Source of the DNA: Coprinellus micaceus
Taxonomy: Eukaryota; Basidiomycota; Agaricomycetes; Agaricales; Psathyrellaceae
NCBI GenBank assembly: GCA_951394405.1
Contig: OX596340.1
Location: 1,922,001 to 1,986,000 of the forward strand
Reading direction: 5' to 3'
Length of the DNA stretch: 64,000 bases
A model generated the notes under the pieces. That model saw only the letters and a program-made list of their open reading frames with translations. It ran no database searches and had not been told where the DNA came from. Below are positions 46,467 to 58,064 of the stretch, piece after piece. The position numbers and the translations under genes were made by a program. Each line of letters opens with the position of its first letter. Within the stretch, counting starts at the first letter, position 1.

Positions 46467-46584
46467 GGCTTTTGACGCGCTCGGTTGGCGTCGCGGAAGG
46501 GAAATCGGACTCGAGAGTGATGAGATCACTCGGAAACATTTCTGAAAATTCTCTCCCGCTACCACCACCACATACCCCGCCAAA
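46467..46584. promoter_or_regulatory. 118-bp divergent promoter, COQ5 / FCF2
   Basis: The two start codons face away from each other with 118 bp between them, so both promoters and both 5' UTRs fit into this stretch. An A/C-rich tract (accaccaccac) sits near the FCF2 side. Shared regulation is possible but not shown. Confidence 0.55.
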
Positions 46585-47715
46585 ATGTCGCTGAGCACAG
46601 TCAAGGGCAAGGAGAGGGCAATCGGTATTTCGAGTTTCACTTTCTGGCGTCTATTCTGGCTAATTTCTAGATTGTAGAGCCAGTCGAAGCGCCAGTCGAA
46701 GAGAAACGATCACATTCAGAAGTAGAGTCGGACTCCGAGTCTGATGCCTCTTCCTCGTCTTCCTCTGGGTCCAGCAGCGATAGCGATAGCGATTCTGATT
46801 CTGAAGACGAACCAGAGATCACACAGGAATACCTCGATTCTTTGCTCCAAAAAGCAAAAGATAATGCTCTGAAGCGGCAACAGGACCAACAAACAGACGC
46901 GGGGGAGGAGGAGATATTAGCTTTGGACGCAGAACCGTACGTCCTCCTCAGGAAATCCATAACTGACCGGATTTATGACTCTTTTATAGTGAATCCCTAC
47001 CGTCATTAGACCCAGGAACCCTACCCAAAGGCTACCTAAATCTCGACAGAAACGCAAAGTTCTCCTCAAACGGGGACCCCGAAATCGAAAAGGCGCAGAA
47101 AGCCGTTATCTTCTCCACACCCCAACCACCCCCAGCCCCCGCAGAACTTTCAAAAAACGGGAAACCCCTTACGAAAAAGGAGAGGAAGGCGGTATGTGTA
47201 GCTTAACCCCTTCCCCCGTCACTGTATGCTGATTGACCGAATTACTAGCTCAAGAAAGTCACCGCAGGGCCAGACTGGTTCGACCTCCCAGCACCGGCTG
47301 AAGGAGACCTTCCTCGCCTACACCGCGAAGTCGAGGCCCTGCGTCTCCACAACCAACTCGACCCCAAGCGCTTCTATAGGAAAGAGGAAGGCGAAGGGAA
47401 GGGTGTCAAGGGACTCCCAAAATACTTCGCCGTACGCCCAATCTTCCCTCTTACCTTCCTCTACTTGTATTCTGACTGCCCTCGGCCCGATTTTAGATGG
47501 GAAAGGTCGTCACGACAGATACACCCTTCGGCACACCCACGACCGAAAACCTTACTCGCTCGGAACGCAAGCGGACGCTGGTGGACGAACTTGTGGACGA
47601 CGCAGAAGCGCGGCGGTACGCGAAGAGGAAGTTTACCGATCTCCAGACGGTCAAGGGTGCTCGTGGACGGGGAACGAAGCAGGCCAGGAAGGCCTCACGG
47701 AGGGGGAAGTGGTAG
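46585..47715 (+). CDS. FCF2: rRNA-processing protein FCF2
   Basis: Nucleolar factor for early cleavages of 35S pre-rRNA (small-subunit processome; human TDIF2 has the same C-terminal domain). Start ATG 46585. The first intron needs the acceptor at gattgtag, giving ERAIEPVEAPVEEKRSHSE in frame. A Ser/Asp/Glu-rich acidic block follows ([17 protein letters not shown]). The FCF2 domain begins at PDWFDLPAPAEGDLPRLHREVEAL and includes LDPKRFYRKE and LPKYFAMGKVV, the family hallmarks. It ends with LVDELVDDAEARRYAKRKF and a basic tail, GRGTKQARKASRRGKW. Introns near 46940-46988, 47193-47250 and 47434-47498. The stop is at 47713-47715. Confidence 0.9.
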
Positions 47716-48117
47716 AGGTGCTATTGCGACTTTGTGTATTATGATGGTACGGTGATTACTCTGACCCTCGTTGGCAGTGCTCACAATGGTCGTTTGCTTT
47801 CCCCTCTGCTGTCCTTGGAGGCGCAGAAATCGGGCAACTTCCGAGGTCCCCTTCAGTGAGACTAACCTCCATCTCTTCTCACTAAGGTTTCCTCTTAGGC
47901 GACGAAGGCGCTGGCTTTGGCGCTTATGTAAATGATTTAATCGAACAAGCGAAGCGCGGAAACGGTACAATTAGGCGCTGAAACGTAGTCAAAGCAATAT
48001 ACACGGAATAATGAACAAATACGTAGGGCCTCGGGGCCGCCTCACACCTACAAACGCTCTTCATCAATTCCCCAAATCTCACTTGAACGCGAAACCAATA
48101 CACTAACAGACCGGGAC
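47716..48117. other. Convergent intergenic region, 402 bp
   Basis: Between the ends of FCF2 and NSE2. A/T-rich near 47930-48030. No gene, hairpin terminator or repeat recognised. Confidence 0.5.
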
Positions 48118-49426
48118 CTAATCAATAACCTCCTCAACATCACTCGGCTCCTGCTCCTCCTGCCTCGCCAGCCTCCTCTCATACGCCTTCACCCTCTTCG
48201 CGAGCTGCTTATCGGGTCTGCACATCTCCAGGGTGATCTTGGCGCGGCACCCGGCGGCGGGGCAGGAGATGGCGGCGCCGCGGACCTTGCCTTGGAAGGA
48301 GGCGCGGATGGCTTCGGCGGAGTAGGAGTGTTTGCAGCCTTGGCTGTTGTGGTTCGAGGGGAGATGTAATGGGAATAGGGGGAGAGGTTAGTGGGGTGTG
48401 GATTGAGAAAAGGGATGAAATGGACGTACGCGGTGAGAGGCTCTTTAAGGAGGCTGAGGGTGATGGGGCATTTGTAGTCTTGTGTCTGGCCGCCGATCTC
48501 GAGGTCGTCGTCCGAGTCGCTCTCGTCGCCTACTTCTTTCTCGAAGAAGTTGGTGAGCGGGGGCATGGGTTTCTCGGGGTGCAGAGCATTCTGCATTGCA
48601 TTCATAACGGACATGGGGTCAGTAAATATTATGCAGAGAGGAGAGAGGTAGCATATACAAACCCAGATGGCAGACTTGAAGTCGACGTATTCAGGGACCT
48701 TGACGTACTTCTGACGCGTCGTTTTCTTGGAGTACTCTTCGTCGCGTTGTTGGTAGCCTTCCTTGTAGTGCGCCTTTACGTTTGCCTGGAGGGATGGGTG
48801 AGTTACGAGCTCATGTAAAGAGTATGTATGAAACGTACAACTTCCTCCTCCCTCGAGATCTTCTGGTACAGATCGTCCAGGGCCTGCTTGCTACCGTTGA
48901 ACTTGGCGCTGATGTCGATGAGTTCGCGCATAATCGTATCCAGTTCTCCAATTTCCTACCCACCACGTCAACGCCCGTGCATATATGCGGGACGAACACA
49001 CACCTCAGGCTCCTCGTCATCGTCCGCAACATCTGCCAGCCCCTCCCCAATCTTCTGCAACACGCTCCAATTCTGCCTAATCATAAGGTCGCACGTATTC
49101 CAATCCATCGCAAGCCCGTTGAGTTGGCCCGCCTGTGCCTTCGCAATGGGGTGGTCCTTGAAGGTGTTCACGTCGATCACCTCGTCGTCGTCATATGAGT
49201 CGTCTTCATCATCAGAGCCGCCCTTGTCCTTCTTCGCCACGCCCTTGCCCTTCTTCTGAGAGGAGGAGGAAGCCTTGCCCTTCTTGGCAGAGGGACGCGG
49301 GGCAGGGTCCTCGTCGCTGTCCACGTCCTCCTCCTCCATGGGGTGGTCCTGGGTGGGGCCGTCCTCCTCGATATCCTCCGAGTTCTGTCGCCTGCTGAGC
49401 TGCTTCCTCCTTGAGCTGACTGGCAT
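48118..49426 (-). CDS. NSE2: SUMO E3 ligase NSE2/MMS21 (SMC5/6 complex)
   Basis: Subunit of the SMC5/6 complex that attaches SUMO to repair and cohesion proteins. Start 49426 (MPVSSRRKQLSRRQNSEDIEE), with a long acidic and Lys-rich N-terminal extension not typical of yeast NSE2. Then a helical segment, AKFNGSKQALDDLYQKISREEE, then QRDEEYSKKTTRQKYVKVPEYVDF. The SP-RING domain is C-terminal: YKCPITLSLLKEPLTA, joined over an intron (about 48345-48430) to QGCKHSYSAEAIRASF, then SCPAAGCRAKITLEM. The Cys and His zinc ligands of the SP-RING are all present. The C-terminus is SDVEEVID with stop at 48120-48118, an acidic tail that could bind SUMO (inference). It is divergent from uS12m with 141 bp between starts. 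Confidence 0.86.
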
Positions 49427-49567
49427 ATTGAGTGTGGTGAACGCGACGTGAATAAATGAAAAAGGCGACTCGACGCGTTCGTATTGTTTGGCAGCGTCCT
49501 CTGTGCCAAACTCCGAGGTCGTCCCTGTCCTGACCCGCGCCGTGATTTTGCAGTGACAGTCACGACC

Positions 49568-50219
49568 ATGTTCTCTGCGCTCCGAGCGTCGTCTGGCTCC
49601 TCATGGGCTCCTCTCCTCGCCCGCAGTCTCTCCCTCGCAGCAGCACCAAGATCTCTTCCTCGCTCCTCCCTTTCCTCGCCACTCGCTCAGTCCCAGTTCC
49701 GCCGCGCCTTCCACCCAACCCCCGCCGCACAGCGCACCATTAACCAGTCCATGCGGAGCAAGCGCAAGCCAAAGAAGTCCAAGGAGCCCCGCTCACCCCT
49801 GCTCGACAACTCCCCCCAGCGCAAGGGCGTCGTCACACGGCTCATCATCGCCAAACCCAAGAAACCCAACTCGGCCAAGCGAAAGGTCGCTAGGGTCAAG
49901 CTCAGCAATGGCGAGAACCTTATGGCCTATATCCAGGGTGAGGGACATAACTTGCAGGAGCACTCGGTTGTGCTGGTGAGGGGTGGAAGGACGAAGGATT
50001 TGCCTGGTGTGGGGTGAGCATGATGTCTGTTTTTGTGTAAACGTGGGTTGACTCGAACTATTACAGTTACAAGCTCGTTCGTGGTGCTTTGGACTTTAGC
50101 GGTGTCGTTGGCCGTGCCACGTCCCGCTCCAAATACGGGTACGCTTTGCTTTCCGTCTCATTTTATTCGCTCGCTTACCCTCTGTTTATAGTGTCAAGAA
50201 ACCCAAAAAGTCGTCATAA
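49568..50219 (+). CDS. MRPS12: Mitochondrial ribosomal protein S12 (uS12m)
   Basis: Decoding-centre protein of the small mitoribosomal subunit. Start ATG 49568 ([20 protein letters not shown]), a long Ser/Arg-rich presequence, then the mature part with the signature [44 protein letters not shown], and [24 protein letters not shown]. The Lys and Pro-Asn residues that contact the A site (KKPNSAKRK) are intact. Two introns: about 50015-50068, joining GVG to YKLV, and about 50139-50191, joining YG to VKKPKKSS. Stop TAA at 50217-50219. Only 55 bp separate this stop from the facing SPO71-like stop. Confidence 0.94.
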
Positions 50220-50274
50220 CCGTACCCATATTATCCAGCTATACATCTACCCTAATAAACAACCTCATATGTGC

Positions 50275-53200
50275 CTACTTCACCTCAATAAGATTCCCCA
50301 TATCCCTCATCTTCTCCCCCCTCTCCCTCTGCACCCTCGCGATCTTCTCAATCTCCGTACCCAACGCCCAACACCACGCATCCCGTTCAATCCTACTCCG
50401 CGTCCTAAATACCAACATGCTCGCCTTTCTCGACAGGTTCGGGAGGTTCTTCGCCTTCGCCGGCGCCGGGGTGAAGGTCGGTGCATTCGCCGCGTCAGAA
50501 GCCCATGGATGCGAGTGGTACCAAATCATAAAGAGCATGTCCTCATCGCGGTCGTCCGTTTCCAACCCGTCGAGGTATCGCCGTGGGACGGTGGGTGAGT
50601 TGGCTCGGAATTGCCCAGACGGGAGGTTCATGGCTGCAAAGTACCCTGAAAAGACGTAGGCGTCGAGCAGGTTGATTTTCTTTGCCCCACCCATATGGAA
50701 TGCTGACCCAGGTTTTATGCGGAACCGTACGAGGTGGCCTTGGACGACGGCAAGGTACACCGGCCTGTGATGCAGTCAAATTCGATTCATAACGTGAGTG
50801 AGGTTCAAGGATGCTCACTTGTACTGCCCTCTCAGCCCTTTCCGCATGTGCAACTTGGACACCTTGGTTATCGGGTTACACCCGTCGATGATGCACCAAT
50901 GGTATAGATTGTCCATGGCTGCGTAGGGCGCCGACATATCCGCTGGGGGTTCGGGAGGGGCCTCGTCCTTCTGGCAGACACGTATTTGCGGGGTAAGCCG
51001 TGGTCTACGCGCTTGAGCGAGCTCGATCTCTTCCTTGGCTGTTGTCCTTTTCTTGGTTTGCCAGAAGAGGATGAGGGCACGGAGTCGGTTTACCCATTCC
51101 ACTGCGAACTTCCGAGAATGGCACTGTGAATGGGGGTATTGAGCGTTCATGTTCTCTCGACGACGGAAAAGCCTCACCTCAAACCTCACAACATGCCCCG
51201 TATTCAACAACAACTCAAAGCACCTCCTCATCCTCACCAACCCTCTATCACTCCTATGCGCCAACGGCGGCTCCCCACCCTCATCCTCATCATCATCCAA
51301 CGTACTCAGCTCCTCCGCACTCCAATGCTCATACCACCTCCTCTCCTCATTCGCCGCGCTCGGCCCTTTCTCCTGGTGCATCGCAGCAGGCACAGGGCTG
51401 CACGCTCTTCGCACGAGGACGACGGAGCGCAAATCACATACACCACTCGCATGCATTACTTGGTTCGCTCCACGGATGACTTCAGCGTTCTGCAGGCCTT
51501 TAATCCACGAGTCCAGATCTTGCATGGTGAGTGCGAGTCCTGGGGGCAAGGGAGGGTAGGCTTCGTGTGCAATGTTCATGAATAAAAGTCCATTGTGCGT
51601 TGAGAGGTATAGAGACTGCTTCTTCTGTGAGTTCGGCCGTATACGGTCGACATACCCCTCAATCGAGGGCGGTTCATGTATTTTGGTACCCTGGTCGTGC
51701 TTGAGGTGGTAATAAGACGGTGCGTGGGACGTGATGCGGATTTCTAGCGAGGCGGGCCTTGAGGACTACGTTACAACCATCACGGTGATTTGCAATCGAT
51801 TCACCGAGCGAGAGGGGGGGAAAGCCAAATAAGCAAGCCTTGTTACCCAAGTCGGAAGGTGCAGTGCGGGATCTTGGTACACGGAACCCAACGATCCCAC
51901 ACCGATAGAATTCACAGATCCAAGCGACCCAAAAGTCCGAACAATCACTGTTTCAAACTCACCTTCTGCACGGCCAATCCAGCAAGCGTGGCCCACGGCC
52001 TCGCATTTCCATAAACGTCCTCATCGAGCCAGAGCCAATCGAGGTGGGCGTCGCGCCTCCAGCACAGATCCAATCGTTTTCCGTGTTGGGTAATTTCCTG
52101 CTCGACGAGTGCGAACCAGTCCGGCACGGAGGAGAGGGATTGGACGCAGAGCTGGATGATGTTGTCCCGTGTGAACATCGCGTAGAGCTCGTCCGTGTCG
52201 ACTTGGAGGCGGTAGGGGATGTCGATGGTGACGGTGCTGTTGAGGCGGGGGTTGTGGATCTCGATGGAGGGCGGGAGTGTGCCACCGAGGTACCGCCAGA
52301 GTTGCCATGTCCAGTCCCAGGCGCGGGAGCGGTTCTTGTGTTGGAAGAGGAAGATGTTTGTGCCTTCCTTTGCACGGTTGAATATTCGACGTCCACCACC
52401 AGGTGCGAGTCGCGTTGAAGTAGGTTGACACGTTAGACAGAACGTCAGGTCGACAAACGAGTAGAGCGACAGGTTCGTCCGGTTCGACCTGAGAGGAATG
52501 ACGTAGGACAGGTGCTTGTGACCAGTCACCATCTCCTTCCCTGGCACCGTCTGTTCATGAGGGATGAGTGAAGAGTCCTTCTAACAGAAGGGGCAGACTT
52601 GCATGATCCTCATAAAGCTCAATAAGATCCTTCCTCCAAACCACCATAAACTCAGCGCAATCTTCGAACTGAAGGTCCCTCGTTGTCCGATGTATTGAAT
52701 CGTCAAACTTTGGACTGAGGTTCTCAGACCTTGAGTATATTACGCGGACCAGCATTCTGTCTCCAAGCCAGTCAGCCTGATGTTACAACCATGGAGTGGC
52801 AAAAGGGATTTCCTCTTACCTCGCATCAGGACGTCTCCCCATTGTAGGCCAGGGGACGGTATTGCAGGAGAGAACATGGCGGCAGAGCTACTGTGTGGAT
52901 CCAGCTCGGCCTCGGAGCGCGAGAGGACATCTTCTGGCGGAGCGGGAGCAGGAGGCTCGATCGAACCTACTTCGAGCTCTGAGGGAGGTGAGGCATATTT
53001 GACGCGTTGTTTTCCTTTGGACTTGTCGCTCTGGACCACAGGAGCACCAGGGACATTGAGGAGCCCCGTCTGAGAATTAATGTCTTCTGTACGCTCCATG
53101 TTGCCAGAACCTGAGCCAGAGCCAGATGGGGTCTGTGGATTCGACCGGGTGTCAGCCTCCCAACTCAAAATGGAAGCTGGGTGCTTCACAGATCCAGGCT

Positions 53201-54011
53201 TGGGAGGCTGGGGTGGAGGGTTTAAAAGGTTCACGCCCAGGACCGTCCCCACCTCAAAGCTCCCTCCAAGCCAATGCCCCGTCGTCTGAAACATCTCCGA
53301 CGTCCTCTTCTTGCCTCGCCTGTGCCTCCATGCCCTCCCCCACTCGCTCTCCTTCCACCGTTGGGTGAGGTCGTCCACGATATTCTGCTCGTCGTAGTCC
53401 TCGTCCCAGTCCCCATCCGACGCAGCTGTGTCCGTCGTAGTATGTCGACTGAGCTCGCCGCCATCCTCACTCGTTCGAGTTCGGTTCATCGAAGGTATAA
53501 CGGGCGAAGCTAGCTTGTTCAAGAGCCTCCTGCCGCCCTTGAGCCTCTTCGGCCCACTCTCATTGCTCGCCCCAGTCTCAACCCTCTCAATCTCCTCCGT
53601 CTCCTTCCTCTTCAACGCCTTCCTTTCGCCCTTCTCTGCCTTCCTCTTCTCCCTCGCCTCGCTCCTGTAGTACTCCACAAACCTCTTCGCATGACCCTTC
53701 ACAAACCTCGACACATCCTCGCTCTCCTCAGGTGCCTCGCTCTCGAGCTCGTTCAGCGTAATCAGGCCTCCACTCGTATCCTTCTTCTTGACCTCCGCCT
53801 CAAAGTGCGCCACGACCTTCTCGGGCATAGGCCCAATGCAAATGCGGCGCGTGGCATGTGGGGTGCGTGGGTGCTCATCGTTGTAGTTTGTGAGCTTGCG
53901 GACGATGCTGCTGTCCGGTGGCTTGTCAATTGCGGCGGGGTTGGGGAGTGAGAGGGACGGTGGGTGGACCTTGAGTGAGGGTGGTACCAGTGGGACCTGA
54001 GGCGCCGCCAT
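50275..54011 (-). CDS. SPO71: SPO71-like PH-domain protein
   Basis: Large protein (about 1,100 residues) of the family that includes yeast Spo71, a PH-domain protein needed for prospore membrane growth. Start 54011 (MAAPQVPLVPPSLKV). An early motif, RRICIGPMPEKVVAHFEAEV, matches the N-terminal sporulation-protein domain. A charged linker follows, with KRFVEYYRSEAREKRKAEKGERK and then WDEDYDEQNIVDDLTQRWKE. Middle part: LSYVIPLRSNRTNLSLYSFVDLTFCL (about 52500), VPDWFALVEQEITQHGKR, and two PH-like regions (51.5 and 50.9 kb). The C-terminal PH motif, GQYKPVYLAVVQGHLVRFRI, then LLDAYVFSGYFAAMNL and RRYLDGLETDDRDEDMLF, is the most diagnostic. Introns at about 52790, 52555, 51940, 51600, 51150 and 50790. 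The role in a basidiomycete is inferred. Confidence 0.78.
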
Positions 54012-54665
54012 AGCTGTCGTCTAAGAGCTAGTGGTTCCCTGGTCTGAATCTCGCGGCACTCAGGGGGTCATGAGCAGTGGGGCCTCCCGGTGCGAAGCGT
54101 GCCAGTCGCGAGCTGGAAGTCGTCGTTGACGGTGAAAGGGATGGTGATGACGATGTAGCTTGCTCCCGTACAGGCACCGAAGCCCCTATGAACCCCCAGG
54201 TTGACCCATTTGGCTTTGGCTCCTCCCCCGAAGCACGCTTGCAATTGGAAACCCTCTCATAAGCGCCCAGGCGAAAGGAGCTGAAAGAAAGCGTCTATTG
54301 AGTGGGTGGAGATGCTATGATACGAAAATATGCTGCGGGATTGGAGTAATACATGGTATATGAGTGGAATAAATTAGGGTGGCAAAAGCCAAGTCTAGGG
54401 TGAGGATGCAGTTCCGAAGCAAGGGGCGGAAGTGACATTTTGGCGGAAGGCAGAGAGCATGCCAACCAAGGTCAGTGGCTAGTAGGGAGATTAAAGGAAG
54501 ACATCGCCGAGTATGGTATCAAGATGAGGGACCGTTGTTCCTACAGAAGGTACCAAACGAAAATCGAATCCAAAAATTGTTGCAGGTGGGGTCCAGTTCG
54601 GAGGAGATCGGTTGTGATGTGTAGCAGAATAAGTCGCCAGTGGCTCCAGAATCCAAGATGGGCAT
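54012..54665. other. Intergenic, 654 bp
   Basis: Between the SPO71-like start and the AOX stop, both on the minus strand. Contains the SPO71-like promoter and the AOX 3' UTR. The short plus-strand frames do not resemble proteins. Confidence 0.45.
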
Positions 54666-56277
54666 TTACTTCTTCCCGTAGAGGCGATGGCTCTCCTGCA
54701 CGTAGGCCTCGGCCTCCTCCCGTTGAAACCTGAGTCCAGCTGTCAACATCTCATCCATCTAAGCAACCGAATGACAACTCACTCAATGGTCTTCCCCTTG
54801 GTATGCATATCGGGCTCCCTCAGCGCGAACGGATTCACGTCCGTGTCCGCATTCAAGTTCGCCAAGCTATGGTTAACGAATCGGTGCGTCGTCTCGTCGG
54901 AGCGAACGGCGTAGACGAGGTCGATCATCTTAGCATCCTTAGGCAGACGCCAGTAGTCGATAGAAATTTCGGGTGCGGGCATGTCTGTCCTGCAATTATT
55001 ATAAGTATCAAATCCAAGACGGTGAAGAGCCAAACGCACCATTCGGGAATGAGACCGCTCTCAATATCCTTGATGCACTTGGTATAGGTAACGACGGCCT
55101 CTTCCTCGAGGTAGCCGACGAAGCGATGGCAGGTCTTCGGTGATACCAGATACGAGAGGACTGGAATTGAGTCGTACCATCAGTCCGAGTCCGACACAAT
55201 GAGTATTGATAGCACTTACAGAAAAGGTTATAGAAGACACCCTGGGCTCCCAAGACAATGCCGCGGAAGAACAGCGACGGTTTGCGGAGGGTCATGAACG
55301 TCATGAGATGCATCCGCTCGTTCTCAGCCTCCTCAAGGCACGTATGGATCCATCCACTGTCACGGCGCTAAACGGGGAAGTACGAGGTGAGCCAGGTAAA
55401 TCTTGGCATCGACGAAGGGCGGCAAGTACCCACCATCAACCGCAGGCTCTGCAGGTGGCGCAGAGTAGCCGCAACCATACCAGGAACGCCCGCAATGCTT
55501 TCAAGGAAGAGAATCCTCTGTATACGAAAGGATCGACGAAACGTCATGATAGCGGTTAGCACATCACCGAATGAGTAACGGCGATTGAATTGAACTTACG
55601 CGAAGCCACGCCTTATCGTCGAGGACGTATCCCTCCGCCCGCAGCTTCTCGATAGGCCAGGACTTCCAGTCGGGGGGAAGGGGTTTGTGCTTGTAGCCCG
55701 AAACTATATCGAACATCTTTCGTGCGAGTTGGACAAGCCCACGAGCAGTAGTATCGGCGAGTGTCTTGGGTTCACGGTGAATGACCTCGAGAACAAAGAA
55801 TGCACGTCAGTCAAGTATCACAAAAGGTAAGGAGGCTCAGCTACCTCGACAGCCTTCAACTCTTCAGATGAATACACGGGATGGAAGAGAACCCAGTCTC
55901 CGCGGACCATCGTAGGCACAGTACTCGTCGCATCAGGTGTTGTCAGAGCACCTTTCTTCTCGTCCTTCAAGGTCTCTTCAACTCGCTCTGGATATACCGA
56001 GTCCAAACAACATGACAGCATGGCTAATTAGTATATGAACTTCTAATGAACAAAAGAGTCTAGGCGCACCTTTATGTGAAGAAGCACGGGTAGCTTCATG
56101 AGCATGGGCGGCTAAGGTGGCTCGACGGGGCTGGCCACTCGAAATCGAACGGGCACCAGGTACAGGCCTGCAAGCCGTCATCGCAGCCCTCCCCAACATC
56201 AAAGCAGCGGGCGCATGGTGCAAAGGCACCCTCGCCGAGTGTAGCAGGAGCGAAGCAGTAGTCGTCGCAGGCAGCAT
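54666..56277 (-). CDS. AOX1: Alternative oxidase, mitochondrial
   Basis: Di-iron quinol oxidase of the inner membrane that bypasses complexes III and IV; typically induced when respiration is blocked. Start at 56277 ([21 protein letters not shown]), a plausible presequence containing [12 protein letters not shown]. Spliced segments: [32 protein letters not shown] (near 55700); [112 protein letters not shown]; and [20 protein letters not shown], ending with TAA at 54668-54666. The four carboxylate/histidine iron-ligand motifs (LEEEAV, NxRMH-type, DEtxHR) are present. At least six introns. Transcription and control cannot be read directly. Confidence 0.95.
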
Positions 56278-57502
56278 CGAGGTCGCGAGTGGTCAATATC
56301 CGTGAGGAATGTAGGGACCCTCGTTGCCCGGACCCACACCCTTTTATACTCGGTTAAATTATGATGTAAAACGGTATCCAAGCATAATGCAAGCGGGACT
56401 CGGCGGGACTGCAGTCACGATACCTGTTCTCTGCGGGGAATGCTTAGTATGCTCTGCGCCGTCTCGACCCGAAAACCGAGTCAAGCGCCTCCGAGTTGTC
56501 CCTTGTTGCACAGCTCGCCGGCTAGCACACTTCTTCCGTTGTTACAGGAGATCCGATTTCTTGCTCGTTTCAAGCCATTCCAGTCGTTCCTTCTGAAATT
56601 TGAAGGGAGAACGGAAGGTCAGGCGATTTCAAGAGGAATCGAGTCGATTTCACGCGGTGGGGACGAGCGGAGACGGGTGAAGAAGCGCCGGGCCAGGAAA
56701 GAGGGGAGGCTTGGCGGGTGATGGCAAAGCCCGAAAAGGAAGCAAGTGATCCCGTCGGTGTCTTTAACCGCTCAGGGGCGATGTCAATCGGGCTGTCCCT
56801 ACTGGCTGGGCAGTTCGATGCACCGACGGCTGCATGCTACTACATGATGATCTTTGCCCAAAGCACCGGCGTAATGACGAAAATGAAGGCGATGTATATT
56901 ATACCAACCGACAACGACCCCTTCTGTAGACATATGTGGCCTAGACAGTTCTAATTCTCACCGTCCTGGGCGCTTATTGACAGTTCTGGCTGCCCAAGGC
57001 CATGGAATGGTCGTCTATCGTAAGGGCAAGTGCCTTGAACGATATCCCATAATACGCGGATTGTTAGAGGTGAATTACGATGAAAAATATGTTTGCCTGG
57101 TTCCACGCATGGCAATGCCACGCTAGGGGATGGCGAGGTACACCGAAAAACGGGACGAAAAGAACCGAAAGTTCACCAGGGGAAGAGTTCAAGAGACAGA
57201 GGGAGTCACGCCGAGCACAGAACAAGTGGGGGAGAGCAGGTAGAAGGTGCGAGCCAAGAGGATAGTGTACATGCAGGACAAGCACCGATCACTAAAAATG
57301 CGAAACCGAGAGTCCAATCGAGATCAAGTGTAGTAGTCCGGCGGGAAGAATGACGGGAACACGTCGAAAAAGTCTAGTCACTCTAAGCGCCGAGCCCACG
57401 GCTAGTCGTGATAGTTCCAAATCCGATGGAGAACAAACAAAGTGCTGACGTTAACAGAAGTGGCGATGAAAAGTCTAGTTGCAAGCGTGCAGGGGACGAA
57501 CG
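56278..57502. other. Gene-poor stretch, 1.2 kb
   Basis: Between the AOX start and the SPO11-like remnant. Frames are short and low quality. I looked on the minus strand for the second (TOPRIM) half of SPO11, with its DGDP-type motif, and did not find it. The AOX promoter lies in the left part. Confidence 0.45.
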
Positions 57503-58064
57503 TCAAAGCTGGACATCCATCGGAGAATCCATGATACCAAGGTCGGCCCGCTCAAGGTTCCATCTGGCGGCGAGGTCGTCGACTATCCCGTCTACGACGG
57601 TCTGAGACTCGAATAATCCAGCGTCGCTCTCGTAGATACCCTTCGTCGTAATTGGCACTCCAGTGAGAAGAGCGCCATGAATTTTGCACAAGGCACAGAC
57701 CCTTCGTGCTGAGAACGCGTATGAGTATTGAGACGCGGTGAAAGAGCCGAGCTTACCGATCAGTATTAGCTGACCGTTGGGAAATAATTGGATCAATCTT
57801 TCAGTGATAGGGCTCCTCCTCTTGCGCTTCCTATTAGTGGTCGCAAAACGTTGGAAAGCTCCTCTAGAATCAGGATGGCCACGCTTCAACGGGTAAAAAA
57901 TGTGAAAATAAGTGCCTGAAAACGGGAGATCGAACTTACTGCGCCTGTCCTTCGCCTTTTTCGCCATCAACATCCATCTCCTGGCCCTCGTCGCGCTTCC
58001 TCCTTCCCTCCGAAGAACAGGCTTGAATCTCAGAGTGCTGAGCGAGAGTCACCAGAGCGCTCAT
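57503..58064 (-). pseudogene. SPO11: SPO11-like remnant (N-terminal half only)
   Basis: Sequence on the minus strand reads, after an intron ending at 57709, ARRVCALCKIHGALLTG, VPITTKGIYESDAGLF and ESQTVVDGIVDDLAARWN, then LERADLGI. This follows the 5Y-CAP region of SPO11 (archaeal topo VI A subunit), where normal sequences read TKRDIYYxD and VVDxxVDDLAxTF. The position of the catalytic second tyrosine is Glu here, and Arg-Asp is replaced by Lys-Gly. A stop comes soon after, at 57503, and no TOPRIM half follows. Upstream, a frame with ILEELSNVLRPLIG-like sequence (about 57880-57830) fits a SPO11 helix but breaks at a stop. Missing catalytic tyrosine, missing half and frame breaks together point to a pseudogene. 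It could instead be an unusual short gene. Start at 58064 is only tentative. Confidence 0.55.
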
